NCBI GenBank assembly: GCA_002437415.1
Contig: DJPL01000055.1
Coordinates: 2,013-19,611, forward strand
Direction: 5' to 3'
Length of the DNA: 17,599 nucleotides
Origin: Ruminococcaceae bacterium UBA6413
Lineage (GTDB): Bacteria > Bacillota > Clostridia > Oscillospirales > Ruminococcaceae
This document shows, piece after piece, positions 6,955-13,056 of this stretch; the stretch's first letter is position 1, and every line of letters starts with the position of its first letter. Below the pieces are notes generated by a model. It ran no database searches. It was not told the DNA's origin and saw only the letters and a program-made list of their open reading frames with translations. A program made the translations under genes and the position numbers.

Positions 6955-8958
6955 TTACGATACGTCTATATCGTCAAGGTACTTATAGCCGTAGTCACGG
7001 ATATAATCCTTTCGTCCGTCAAGGTTATCACCGAGCAGAAGCTCGAATATCTCCTGCGTTTTCTGTGCGTCCTCCGGCATTACTCTTATAAGCCGTCTTG
7101 TTTCGGGGTTCATCGTGGTAAGCGACATCATCTCGGGCTCGTTCTCACCAAGACCCTTTGAACGCTGTATCTTATACTTCTGATCGCCTATATCGGCAAG
7201 TATTCTCTGCTTTTCCGCCTCTGTATAAGCAAAGTAGGTCATATCCTTGCTGTTTATCTCATAAAGCGGTGACTCCGCGATATACACAAATCCCTGTTCT
7301 ATTACGGTCGGAACGAGTCGGTACAGCATAGTAAGAATAAGCGTTCTGATCTGATATCCGTCATAGTCCGCATCGGTGCAGATTATTATCTTTTCCCATC
7401 TGAGATTGTTAAGATCAAAGGTCGAAAGGTCTTTATTCGCCTTAGCCTTTACCTCAACGCCGCAACCGAGTATCTTCATAAGGTTGGTGATAATCTCACT
7501 CTTGAATATCTTGTCATAGCTTGCCTTAAGGCAGTTCAGCGTTTTACCTCTTACAGGCATTACCGCCTGATAGTCTGCATCTCTTGCCTGCTTTACCGCA
7601 CCTAAAGCCGAGTCGCCCTCCACTATATAAAGCTCTCTTCTTGCCGTATCCTTACTGCGGCAGTCAACGAACTTCGGAATTCTGTTCGCAAGGTCTATCT
7701 TACCCGAAAGCTGTTTCTTTATTGTATCCCTTGCCTTAGCGGCATTTTCGCGGGCGCGCTTGTTTATCAATACCTGCTCGCATATTTTAACCGCTTCGTC
7801 CGGGTTTTCAAGGAAGTATACTTCAAGCTGATGCTTCAGCCAATCTGTCATAGCCTCCTGTATAAATTTATTGGTTATGCTCTTCTTTGTCTGGTTCTCA
7901 TAGCTTGTCTGCGTTGAGAAGTTTGAAGATATAAACACAAGGCAGTCAGCAACATCGGTAAATTTTATCTTGCCCTCGGTCTTGTTGTACTTGCTGTTAG
8001 CCTTGAGCCAGCCGTCTATCTGACTTGTGAACGCCGCCTGCATTGCCTTATCGGGACTTCCGCCGTGCTCGAGCCAGCTTGAATTGTGATAGTGCTGTAT
8101 AAGCTGTACTTTGTTTGAGAATACAAAAGCGACCTTCATCTTTACTTTGTATTCGGGTTTGTCCTCTCTGTCCTTACCTGTACGCTGTGCGCTCCACACC
8201 TGCTCTGTTGTGAGTGCCGTATCGCCTACTATTTCTTTAAGATAGTCGCTGATACCGTTCTCATAGCAGTAGGTATGCTCTTCAAAGTGTGTTTCGCCTG
8301 TTTCCTCGTCACGCACTTCGTTTCTGAGCACAAAGGTCAGACCGTCATTTACGACCGCCTGTCTGCGCAGAACATCGTCAAAGTATTCAAACGGTACGTC
8401 AATATCGGTGAATACGTCAAGGTCGGGCTTCCACTTGATTTTTGTACCTGTCGTTCCGTCCGACTGATGACGGCGGAAACCGCGCTCTTCCTTTTCAACG
8501 TTATAGCCCTTTTCAAATCTGAGGTCGTATATCCATGTGCCGTTGTTACTCTCGACCTCCATATACTCAGCCGCGAACTGTGTCGAACAAAGACCCAGAC
8601 CGTTAAGACCGAGAGAGTATGAGTAGTTATCACCGCTGTTGTTATCATACTTACCGCCCGCGTAAAGTGTGCAGAAAGCAAGCTCCCAGTTATACTTTTC
8701 CTCGTTTTTATTGAAATCTATCGGTATACCTCTGCCGTAGTCCTGCACCTCAATGCTTTTATCAAGAAAGCGCGTAACGATTATCTTGTTACCAAAACCC
8801 TCTCTTGCCTCGTCTATCGAGTTTGAGAGAATTTCAAACACGGAGTGACAACAGCCGTCAAGCCCGTCCGAGCCGAATATAACGCCCGGGCGCAGTCGCA
8901 CCTGGTCAGGTCCTTTCAGCTGTTTAAGACTGTTATCGTCATAATTTTTCTTTGCCAT
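6955..8958 (-). CDS. parE: Topoisomerase IV-like (type IIA) subunit B
   Basis: ATPase/TOPRIM subunit of a type IIA topoisomerase. The GHKL domain shows ILSNSIDEA (Asn46, the Mg-ATP ligand), DYGRGIP (73-79) and the ATP lid GLNGLG (117-122). The TOPRIM domain has EGDSALG (447-453), PVRGKTLN (468-475) and TDADYDG (528-534). The 667 residues fit ParE/GyrB without the gyrase insertion. I start it at ATG 8958, preceded by AAAGGA, rather than at the upstream in-frame GTG (8994), which would add 12 unconvincing residues. It heads the parE-HD-parC operon, whose promoter lies at 9023-9051. The pair is most likely the cell's decatenase, a second type IIA enzyme beside gyrase encoded elsewhere. Confidence 0.92.
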   Translation of the reverse strand: MAKKNYDDNSLKQLKGPDQVRLRPGVIFGSDGLDGCCHSVFEILSNSIDEAREGFGNKIIVTRFLDKSIEVQDYGRGIPIDFNKNEEKYNWELAFCTLYAGGKYDNNSGDNYSYSLGLNGLGLCSTQFAAEYMEVESNNGTWIYDLRFEKGYNVEKEERGFRRHQSDGTTGTKIKWKPDLDVFTDIDVPFEYFDDVLRRQAVVNDGLTFVLRNEVRDEETGETHFEEHTYCYENGISDYLKEIVGDTALTTEQVWSAQRTGKDREDKPEYKVKMKVAFVFSNKVQLIQHYHNSSWLEHGGSPDKAMQAAFTSQIDGWLKANSKYNKTEGKIKFTDVADCLVFISSNFSTQTSYENQTKKSITNKFIQEAMTDWLKHQLEVYFLENPDEAVKICEQVLINKRARENAAKARDTIKKQLSGKIDLANRIPKFVDCRSKDTARRELYIVEGDSALGAVKQARDADYQAVMPVRGKTLNCLKASYDKIFKSEIITNLMKILGCGVEVKAKANKDLSTFDLNNLRWEKIIICTDADYDGYQIRTLILTMLYRLVPTVIEQGFVYIAESPLYEINSKDMTYFAYTEAEKQRILADIGDQKYKIQRSKGLGENEPEMMSLTTMNPETRRLIRVMPEDAQKTQEIFELLLGDNLDGRKDYIRDYGYKYLDDIDVS

Positions 8959-9022
8959 CAGCTTTATCCTTTCAACCGCCGTGCTCCCCCGCACAGCGCA
9001 ACTTTAGTCAATAAGTAATTTT

Positions 9023-9051
9023 ATTTTACCACAAATCCCCCGATTTTGCAA
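9023..9051 (-). promoter_or_regulatory. Sigma-A promoter of the topoisomerase operon
   Basis: On the minus strand TTGCAA (9051-9046) and TAAAAT (9028-9023) have a 17-base spacer, about 65 bases upstream of the parE ATG. The spacer contains a G-run (GGGGG). Confidence 0.65.
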
Positions 9052-9055
9052 GCAT

Positions 9056-9109
9056 GGCAGGTTGCCACTGACAATTCACCTTGCGGCAGGTTGCCGCTGA
9101 CAATTCGCC
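9056..9109. repeat. Two tandem 25-base repeats, 29-base period
   Basis: Copies at 9056-9080 and 9085-9109 both begin GGCAGGTTGCC and end CTGACAATTC followed by ACC or GCC. They differ at two A/G positions and are separated by TTGC. They lie just upstream of the parE promoter in a gene-free stretch. Two copies with a four-base spacer do not make a CRISPR array; a decayed intergenic repeat family is more likely. Confidence 0.7.
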
Positions 9110-9122
9110 TTTCTCAATATTA

Positions 9123-9186
9123 GCAATATGCATAGGTCACGTTGACGGCGGGCGGCTATGAGTAATAGCCAAGCGCCACATATTGC
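9123..9186. repeat. 64-base structured palindrome
   Basis: The outer arms GCAATATG (9123-9130) and CATATTGC (9179-9186) are perfect reverse complements. They enclose a second perfect hairpin, GGCTAT-GAGTA-ATAGCC (9154-9170), flanked by GGCG/CGCC. No T-run follows on either strand, so it is not a standard terminator. It resembles a short interspersed palindromic element or a small structured RNA. The remainder of 9187-9345 shows no supported gene; it holds only an imperfect CCTCCCCT/AGGATGAGG dyad near 9319-9340. Confidence 0.5.
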
Positions 9187-9345
9187 CTTTAATGAACCCC
9201 CAGAGCGTTAGTTATACGCTGTAACTTTGAGAATAACGGTAAAATTGAAAGCTTTTGAAAATGCACCGATACGCTAGTGAAATGTAAACTATAATAAAAA
9301 AAGCACTACCGCACTTGCCTCCCCTCGAAAAAGGATGAGGTTCTG

Positions 9346-9713
9346 TTGCTCGGTCAAGCCGAGCCAACTATGGTGAGGATTGTTATTGCTTAGAAGTTTA
9401 GAAGATAGCACTCCTATTATTTTCAATCCCCACCGTCTTGCAGACAAAAATGTTATCTATATATCAACGTTAACGATATTGCATAACAAAGCAGAATTTT
9501 AATATTTACTGCTCGTCTGCAATCCACCTCCCCTTTTCCGAGGGGAGGTGGCACGGCTGATACAAGTTTTTCGCTTACGGTACGGCATTCAGATAATCTG
9601 ACTTTTGCAATTCTTAAACAATTCCGAGCCGTGACGGTGGGGATTGAAGTTGATACAAGTACTATCTTAAAAACTTTGATCCCCACCTGAACCGGCTCAG
9701 CTTGATCGCACAA
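9346..9713. repeat. MITE-like element with long imperfect inverted arms
   Basis: The left arm (about 9346-9437) and the reverse complement of the right arm (about 9633-9713) align over most of their length. Shared blocks include TCAAGC, GAGCC, AAGATAG, and a 17-base identical end TTCAATCCCCACCGTC preceded by variable bases. The outer segment reads CGGTCAAGCCGAGCC on the left and CGATCAAGCTGAGCC on the right. The interior, about 195 bases, contains a perfect 11-bp hairpin. No convincing protein is encoded: the 86-codon minus-strand frame spanning the right arm has no family features. The size and arms suggest a non-autonomous mobile element, unproven without other copies or a target duplication. 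Confidence 0.5.
9524..9551. other. Perfect 11-bp hairpin inside the inverted-repeat element
   Basis: CCACCTCCCCT (9524-9534), a six-base loop, then AGGGGAGGTGG (9541-9551). The stem is GC-rich, but no T-run follows on either strand, so it is probably a structural part of the surrounding repeat and not a functional terminator. Confidence 0.6.
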
Positions 9714-9734
9714 CGAATTTTCGATAAAAAATAA

Positions 9735-9754
9735 GAACTGCCGTCAGGCAGTTC
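9735..9754 (-). terminator. Intrinsic terminator after the XRE gene
   Basis: On the minus strand GAACTGCC-TGAC-GGCAGTTC (9754-9735) is followed by TTATTTTTTA. It lies about 80 bases beyond the XRE stop codon and probably ends its transcript. Confidence 0.85.
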
Positions 9755-9832
9755 AAAGTTACCCAAAACACTTCAATTCAGCAAAGCAAAGTTTTTATTT
9801 ACAACATCTAAGCCTATCGGAATAATTGCATA

Positions 9833-10078
9833 TCATTCTTCCATTCCAAGCAACCATGCCACCGAAACCTTGAGTATAGAGGACAACGCACGCAATTCAT
9901 AATCGGCAACAAACCTTGTGCCTATTTCTATGCGAGATACGCTGTCCCTCTCTATAATCACTCCTTCTATCTGCAATTTTGCCGCAAGATCACGCTGGGT
10001 CAGATGAGCACGGCGGCGTGCTTCGTGTACCCTGTCACCGCATATATTCTTTTTACCCTCAAATTCATAAATTTTCAT
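9833..10078 (-). CDS. XRE-family helix-turn-helix repressor
   Basis: An 81-residue single-domain DNA-binding protein. The Cro/CI-type helix-turn-helix is visible: TQRDLAAKLQ (about 27-36), then VSRIEIGTRFVADYELRALS (about 47-66, the recognition and following helices), and the characteristic end VSVAWLLG (about 71-78). The ATG at 10078 has GAGGTG seven bases upstream. It is divergent from the membrane zinc-ribbon gene at 10202. The shared gap holds three copies of an operator-like sequence around the plus-strand promoter, so it most likely represses that gene and probably itself. It has no sensing domain. A very similar promoter at 10848-10887 suggests it may also control the small RNA there. 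Confidence 0.85.
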   Translation of the reverse strand: MKIYEFEGKKNICGDRVHEARRRAHLTQRDLAAKLQIEGVIIERDSVSRIEIGTRFVADYELRALSSILKVSVAWLLGMEE

Positions 10079-10094
10079 TACAGCACCTCGTTTA

Positions 10095-10159
10095 TGTTAA
10101 AGATAAGATTTTTCTTGACTTTAACATATTTATGAGCTATAATGGTGTTAAAGATAAGA
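10095..10159. promoter_or_regulatory. Three operator-like repeats for the XRE repressor
   Basis: TGTTAAAGATAAGA occurs perfectly twice in direct orientation (10095-10108 and 10146-10159). A third copy lies inverted at 10113-10126 (TCTTGACTTTAACA, 12 of 14 matches). The inverted copy contains the -35 of the plus-strand promoter and the last copy sits just after the -10. The first two form a dyad TGTTAAAG/CTTTAACA. Bound repressor would cover the promoter of the 10202 gene and the XRE leader. A weak minus-strand promoter (TTAACA and TATGTT, 17-base spacer) overlaps the same sites. Confidence 0.6.
10115..10143 (+). promoter_or_regulatory. Strong sigma-A promoter of the zinc-ribbon membrane gene
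   Basis: TTGACT (10115-10120) and a perfect TATAAT (10138-10143) with a 17-base spacer, about 50 bases before a GGAGG ribosome site. It is embedded in the operator-like repeats. Confidence 0.85.
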
Positions 10160-10201
10160 ATTTAGTAAATTCTTAAATTAAATTTATCGGAGGATATTTC
10201 A

Positions 10202-10720
10202 ATGAAAAATATGTTTACCAATCAGGAGTGCAAAACCGTACCTAAAAGTTTTTATGAGTGCTATGAACCCGACCCGGTTTCAACAAATCTTTGGAAATGG
10301 AGTCACAGGCTCGAAAATTTCGGAAAAATTATATTATTCGCTATTATAGTTTTCGGCGTGATTTCTGACTTTGCTTCTGCTTTTGTAGTTAAAGACTATA
10401 CTATGAAGGAAAGCTTCGATATTTGGGTATTTCTTAATGCTGTCATTACTACTCTTATCTATGCATTCATAGAATACTGCTTATATCATACAATAGCCCT
10501 GTTCGTCGGTTCACTCGGAAGTATAGTACAGAACACCAGAATAAGTGCGAATATCGCTTTGTTCAATTCTGCAAAAGAGAACGCAAAGTCGGGTAATACG
10601 AATATCAACAATACTCAATCAAAATCTAATGAATATGCAGATACATGGCGTTGCAAAAAATGCAACGGTTTAAACAGTGAAGAAGATATGTTCTGTGTCC
10701 ACTGCGGACAAAACAGATAA
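10202..10720 (+). CDS. Small membrane protein with C-terminal zinc ribbon
   Basis: A 172-residue protein with no family I can name. It has two predicted membrane-spanning stretches, at about 38-62 (KIILFAIIVFGVISDF...) and about 76-106 (VFLNAVITTLIYAFIEY...). A polar, Asn/Ser-rich linker follows, then a C-terminal zinc ribbon with Cys151, Cys154, Cys165 and Cys168 (CKKC...CVHC). Such ribbons often end small Clostridial membrane proteins of unknown role and probably face the cytoplasm. The start at ATG 10202 has GGAGG nine bases upstream. It is the only gene on its transcript, ending at the hairpin 10756-10791, and is probably repressed by the divergent XRE protein. It could be an accessory or defence-type function, but nothing in the sequence decides this. 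Confidence 0.7.
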   Translation: MKNMFTNQECKTVPKSFYECYEPDPVSTNLWKWSHRLENFGKIILFAIIVFGVISDFASAFVVKDYTMKESFDIWVFLNAVITTLIYAFIEYCLYHTIALFVGSLGSIVQNTRISANIALFNSAKENAKSGNTNINNTQSKSNEYADTWRCKKCNGLNSEEDMFCVHCGQNR

Positions 10721-10755
10721 CAACTAATTACATAACATCATTAGATAAACAACGC

Positions 10756-10791
10756 AAAAATCCCCGAGAGCCTCAACTCTCAGGGATTTTT
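10756..10791. terminator. Bidirectional terminator hairpin
   Basis: AAAAATCCC-C-GAGAG (10756-10770) pairs with CTCTC-A-GGGATTTTT (10777-10791) across a six-base loop, with one C/A mismatch. It ends the zinc-ribbon gene on the plus strand. On the minus strand it is followed by TTTTTGCGTTGTTT and could end the toxin-like transcript. Confidence 0.75.
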
Positions 10792-10858
10792 CAATTAAAG
10801 ACTGCCATAAAACCGTCCTTAAATATTGCATAAAAATGACACGAATTTAAGATTTTCC

Positions 10859-10887
10859 TTGACATTAACCCGTTCATTTGCTATAAT
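10859..10887 (+). promoter_or_regulatory. Consensus sigma-A promoter of the small RNA
   Basis: A perfect TTGACA (10859-10864) and a perfect TATAAT (10882-10887) with a 17-base spacer. The 22 bases 10848-10869 match 20 of 22 bases of the XRE-controlled promoter at 10104-10125, and both end in GCTATAAT at the same spacing. Confidence 0.85.
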
Positions 10888-10893
10888 CAATAT

Positions 10894-10986
10894 GTAGGAA
10901 GCCCTCATAGACGGTTTCCCTCGGCAATTAAAGTGTTTATACAACAGTAATCCGCCTAGTGGTTTTAGGCGGATTACTTCTTTTTA
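10894..10986 (+). ncRNA. Putative antisense RNA, about 90 nt (antitoxin-like)
   Basis: A consensus promoter is followed by no credible reading frame but by two hairpins. The first is a 5' stem GGAAGCC/GGTTTCC (10897-10903 with 10913-10919, one G-U pair). The second is a 12-bp terminator stem GTAATCCGCCTA/TAGGCGGATTAC (10947-10958 with 10966-10977) followed by TTCTTTTT. The expected transcript, about 10894 to 10986, converges on the hydrophobic-peptide gene on the minus strand and overlaps its stop codon and 3' region. This is the layout of type I antitoxin RNAs such as RatA or SR4. Ends are inferred from promoter and terminator positions. I do not recognise it as a catalogued RNA family. Confidence 0.6.
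10947..10985 (+). terminator. Intrinsic terminator of the small RNA
   Basis: A perfect 12-bp stem with a seven-base loop (GTGGTTT) followed by TTCTTTTT. The stem also covers the stop codon of the minus-strand toxin-like peptide (10974-10976). On the minus strand no T-run follows, so it terminates only plus-strand transcription. Confidence 0.9.
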
Positions 10987-11063
10987 CTGGTTATTATCTG
11001 TACTGCGATTGCGATTAACGAAATAATACAACCGATTATACCGATATAAGTATCAATAGTAAT
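10974..11063 (-). CDS. Type I toxin-like hydrophobic peptide (AUU start or decayed ATG)
   Basis: A 29-residue frame reading ITIDTYIGIIGCIIS, then LIAIAVQIITSKKK and a stop. It has one membrane-spanning stretch of about 18-20 residues and a triple-lysine end, like the small holin-like toxins of Firmicutes type I systems. Its own promoter (11206-11234), a leader of about 135 bases, an AAAGGAAG ribosome site locked in a hairpin, and a convergent small RNA all support a real gene. The weak point is the start. The best-placed codon is ATT (11061-11063, or the ATT just before it), where relatives would be expected to have ATG. Either AUU is used, which would give very low translation, or the toxin has been silenced by one base change. 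No longer in-frame ATG exists, as a stop lies four codons upstream. Confidence 0.5.
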   Translation of the reverse strand: MTIDTYIGIIGCIISLIAIAVQIITSKKK

Positions 11064-11072
11064 AATTTATCA

Positions 11073-11098
11073 CTTCCTTTGTTTTATTCCGACAAAGG
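11073..11098 (-). promoter_or_regulatory. Hairpin masking the toxin ribosome site
   Basis: In the minus-strand transcript CCTTTGT (11098-11092) pairs perfectly with ACAAAGG (11082-11076) across a nine-base loop. The second arm holds most of the AAAGGAAG ribosome site (11080-11073). Masking of the ribosome site is typical of type I toxin mRNAs. A further AACCTC/GAGGTT stem lies upstream in the same leader (about 11110-11144). Confidence 0.6.
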
Positions 11099-11205
11099 TG
11101 TGTAAACTCAACCTCCCCTCCACCATTATCGGTATTGTGAGGTTGTCGCCTATTTTACGTCTGATAAAATGTATTAGTCAGAAGCGAGGACTTCCTATGA
11201 AAAAG

Positions 11206-11234
11206 ATTATATCACACATAACTTGCAAAGTCAA
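11206..11234 (-). promoter_or_regulatory. Sigma-A promoter of the toxin-like gene
   Basis: On the minus strand TTGACT (11234-11229) and a perfect TATAAT (11211-11206) with a 17-base spacer. It directly follows the terminator of the isomerase gene. Transcription would begin near 11199, leaving a leader of about 135 bases whose early AGGAAGTCCTC resembles the AGGAAGCCCTC start of the small RNA. Confidence 0.8.
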
Positions 11235-11250
11235 ATTATACTGAAAAAAC

Positions 11251-11284
11251 AAAATCCCTGAGAACTGGCACTCTCAGGGATTTT
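11251..11284 (-). terminator. Intrinsic terminator of the isomerase-family gene
   Basis: A perfect 13-bp stem AAAATCCCTGAGA/TCTCAGGGATTTT (11251-11263 with 11272-11284), followed on the minus strand by TTTTGTTTTTTC. It lies about 40 bases after the stop codon of the 11323-12810 gene. Confidence 0.9.
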
Positions 11285-11322
11285 ACTATACTATAACAAC
11301 TTTCGTATTACCGTCCGATAAA

Positions 11323-12810
11323 TCAATACTTAGCGTAAGGATTTTCACCGTCATACAGCATACCTGCGGGACGGTTGAATTCAAGATCCTCAACACCGAG
11401 GTACTTCAGTGTGTCGAAGATAGCCTTGCCGTAGTGACCGAATGCAACCGCACCGTGGTGAGGATAGTTCTTCTTGATAAGAACGTTGCGGTAGAATCTG
11501 CCCATTTCGGGGATAGCAAATACGCCGATAGCGCCGAATGAACGTGTAGCAACAGGGAGAACCTCACCCTCGGCAACATAAGCTCTCAGCTTAGCGTCTG
11601 CTGTGCTCTGTAAACGGAAGAATGTGATATCGCCGGGAACGATATCGCCCTCGAGTGTACCTCTTGTGATATCAGGCTCCTTATCGGGCTCAAGACCTCT
11701 GTGCATGATGAGCTGATACTTCATAGTCTTGCTTGTCAGCTTGCATGAAGCTGTGTTACCGCAGTGGAAGCCCATAAATGTATCCTTAAGTGTATAGTTG
11801 AACTTATCCTTGATAGACTCAACATACATATCTGCGGGAACAGAGTTGTTGATATCGAGCAGTGTAACTACATCTTCCGAAACGCAAGTGCCGATATATT
11901 CACTGATAGCGCCGTAGATATCAACCTCACACGCAACAGGGATTCCTCTTGCTGTAAGTCTTGAGTTTACATAGCAGGGAACACAGCCGAACTGTGTCTG
12001 GAATGAGGGCCAGCACTTGTTGGCAAATACAACGTACTTTCTGCTTCCCTTGTGTGCTTCCATCCAGTCAAGCAGTGTAATCTCGAGCTGTGCAAGTCTG
12101 GGCAGGATACCGGGCATCTTGTTGCCGTCGCCAAGCTCCTTTTCCATATCCGCAACGACCTCCGGTATTCTTGCGTCGTCCTTGTGCTCGTTGAATGCGG
12201 CATAAAGGTCAAGCTCCGAGTTCTCCTCGATCTCAACGCCGAGGTTGTAAAGCTGCTTAATAGGAGCATTACAAGCGAGGAAGTCCTGAGGACGAGGACC
12301 GAATGAGATGACCTTTAAGTTACGCAGACCGATAACTGCTCTTGCAACGGGGATAAAATCCTTTATCATATCTGCTACCTCTGTAGCTGTTCCTACAGGG
12401 TATTCGGGTATGTATGCCTTGATGTTTCTGAGTGCTAAGTTGTAGCTTGCGTTCAGTACGCCGCAGTAAGCGTCGCCTCTGCCGCCAACTAAGTTGTCCT
12501 GTGTTTCTTCTGCCGCAGCAACGAACATTACAGGGCCGTCAAAGTACTTGGCAAGCAGTGTTTCAGCCGACTCAGGACCGAAGTTGCCGAGGTATACAAC
12601 AAGTGCGTTGCAGCCTGCGCCCTTAAGCTCTTCAAGAGCCTGCATCATGTGCGCTTCGCTTTCGATAGTGGTGGGACATTTGAATACGTCAACACCGATT
12701 TCCTGACATGCCTTTACAACAGCCTCACATCTTGAAGCCGAAAGGCTCATGGGGAAACAGTCACGGCTTACTGCCGCAATTCCGAGCTTTACATCGGGTA
12801 TGTTCTTCAT
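11323..12810 (-). CDS. L-fucose/L-arabinose isomerase-family protein
   Basis: A 495-residue cytoplasmic protein with the three-domain plan of the FucI/AraA isomerase family, which interconverts aldoses and ketoses using a divalent metal. The candidate metal ligands are in family context: Glu295 in ACEVDIYGAI, Asp319 in VTLLDINN, and His349 in GFHCGNTASC. A C-terminal histidine cluster follows in YPHHGAVAFGHYG. It is shorter than E. coli FucI (about 590) and close to AraA (about 500), so the substrate cannot be named. It stands alone, with its own promoter (12976-13004), a leader of about 155 bases with a LacI-type dyad, and its own terminator. No sugar kinase, aldolase or transporter is adjacent. 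The ATG at 12810 is preceded by AAAGGA. Family is secure; substrate is open. Confidence 0.88.
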   Translation of the reverse strand: MKNIPDVKLGIAAVSRDCFPMSLSASRCEAVVKACQEIGVDVFKCPTTIESEAHMMQALEELKGAGCNALVVYLGNFGPESAETLLAKYFDGPVMFVAAAEETQDNLVGGRGDAYCGVLNASYNLALRNIKAYIPEYPVGTATEVADMIKDFIPVARAVIGLRNLKVISFGPRPQDFLACNAPIKQLYNLGVEIEENSELDLYAAFNEHKDDARIPEVVADMEKELGDGNKMPGILPRLAQLEITLLDWMEAHKGSRKYVVFANKCWPSFQTQFGCVPCYVNSRLTARGIPVACEVDIYGAISEYIGTCVSEDVVTLLDINNSVPADMYVESIKDKFNYTLKDTFMGFHCGNTASCKLTSKTMKYQLIMHRGLEPDKEPDITRGTLEGDIVPGDITFFRLQSTADAKLRAYVAEGEVLPVATRSFGAIGVFAIPEMGRFYRNVLIKKNYPHHGAVAFGHYGKAIFDTLKYLGVEDLEFNRPAGMLYDGENPYAKY

Positions 12811-12886
12811 AGTAAAAATTCCTTTCTGTGCAGTTTTATTCTCTGCTTTATAAGTCTGTCAAAATTCCGCCGCATATATGAACCGC

Positions 12887-12931
12887 GGTACATACCGAAT
12901 GGTACACACCGAAATCTGGGTAATCGTTTAC
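12887..12931 (-). promoter_or_regulatory. Direct repeats and LacI-type dyad in the isomerase leader
   Basis: The leader carries two tandem copies of GGTACAYACCGAA, plus-strand orientation, at 12887-12899 and 12901-12913 (12 of 13 match). Next to them is GTAATCGTTTAC (12920-12931), a dyad with central CG and one mismatch, the form used by LacI/CcpA-family repressors. All lie about 40-85 bases downstream of the expected transcription start, where a bound repressor could block elongation. No regulator gene is adjacent. Confidence 0.4.
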
Positions 12932-12975
12932 TTGCTTTTACAAAACAAAAAACCTCTGCGGTGGGTATTAGTATT

Positions 12976-13004
12976 ATTGTATCACAAATTTCCGTCATTG
13001 TCTA
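12976..13004 (-). promoter_or_regulatory. Promoter of the isomerase-family gene
   Basis: On the minus strand TAGACA (13004-12999) and TACAAT (12981-12976) with a 17-base spacer. This leaves a leader of about 155 bases before the ATG at 12810. Confidence 0.7.
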
Positions 13005-13056
13005 CAGAATTTTGATAATTTTACGTCATTTTCACACGAAATTATCAGCGCCGCTG

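Noticed and set aside
4217..8958. DNA gyrase (gyrA/gyrB)
   Set aside because: The A subunit lacks a visible QRRGGKG-type gyrase box and the B subunit is of ParE length; topoisomerase IV-like is the better call, though not proven.
8959..8994. Upstream GTG start for the parE-like gene
   Set aside because: The ATG at 8958 has AAAGGA at proper spacing and begins the conserved MAKKNYDD; the extra 12 residues have no support.
9056..9109. CRISPR repeats
   Set aside because: Only two copies with a four-base spacer and no cas genes.
9453..9713. 86-codon minus-strand frame as a gene
   Set aside because: It spans the right arm and hairpin of the inverted-repeat element, has no ribosome site or recognisable family, and its composition follows the repeat.
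11071..11073. GTG as the start of the toxin-like peptide
   Set aside because: It lies against the ribosome site and leads to a stop after six codons in a different frame.
12807..12998. 63-codon minus-strand frame before the isomerase gene
   Set aside because: It lies in the leader between promoter and start, overlaps the isomerase start out of frame, and has no domain or clear ribosome site.
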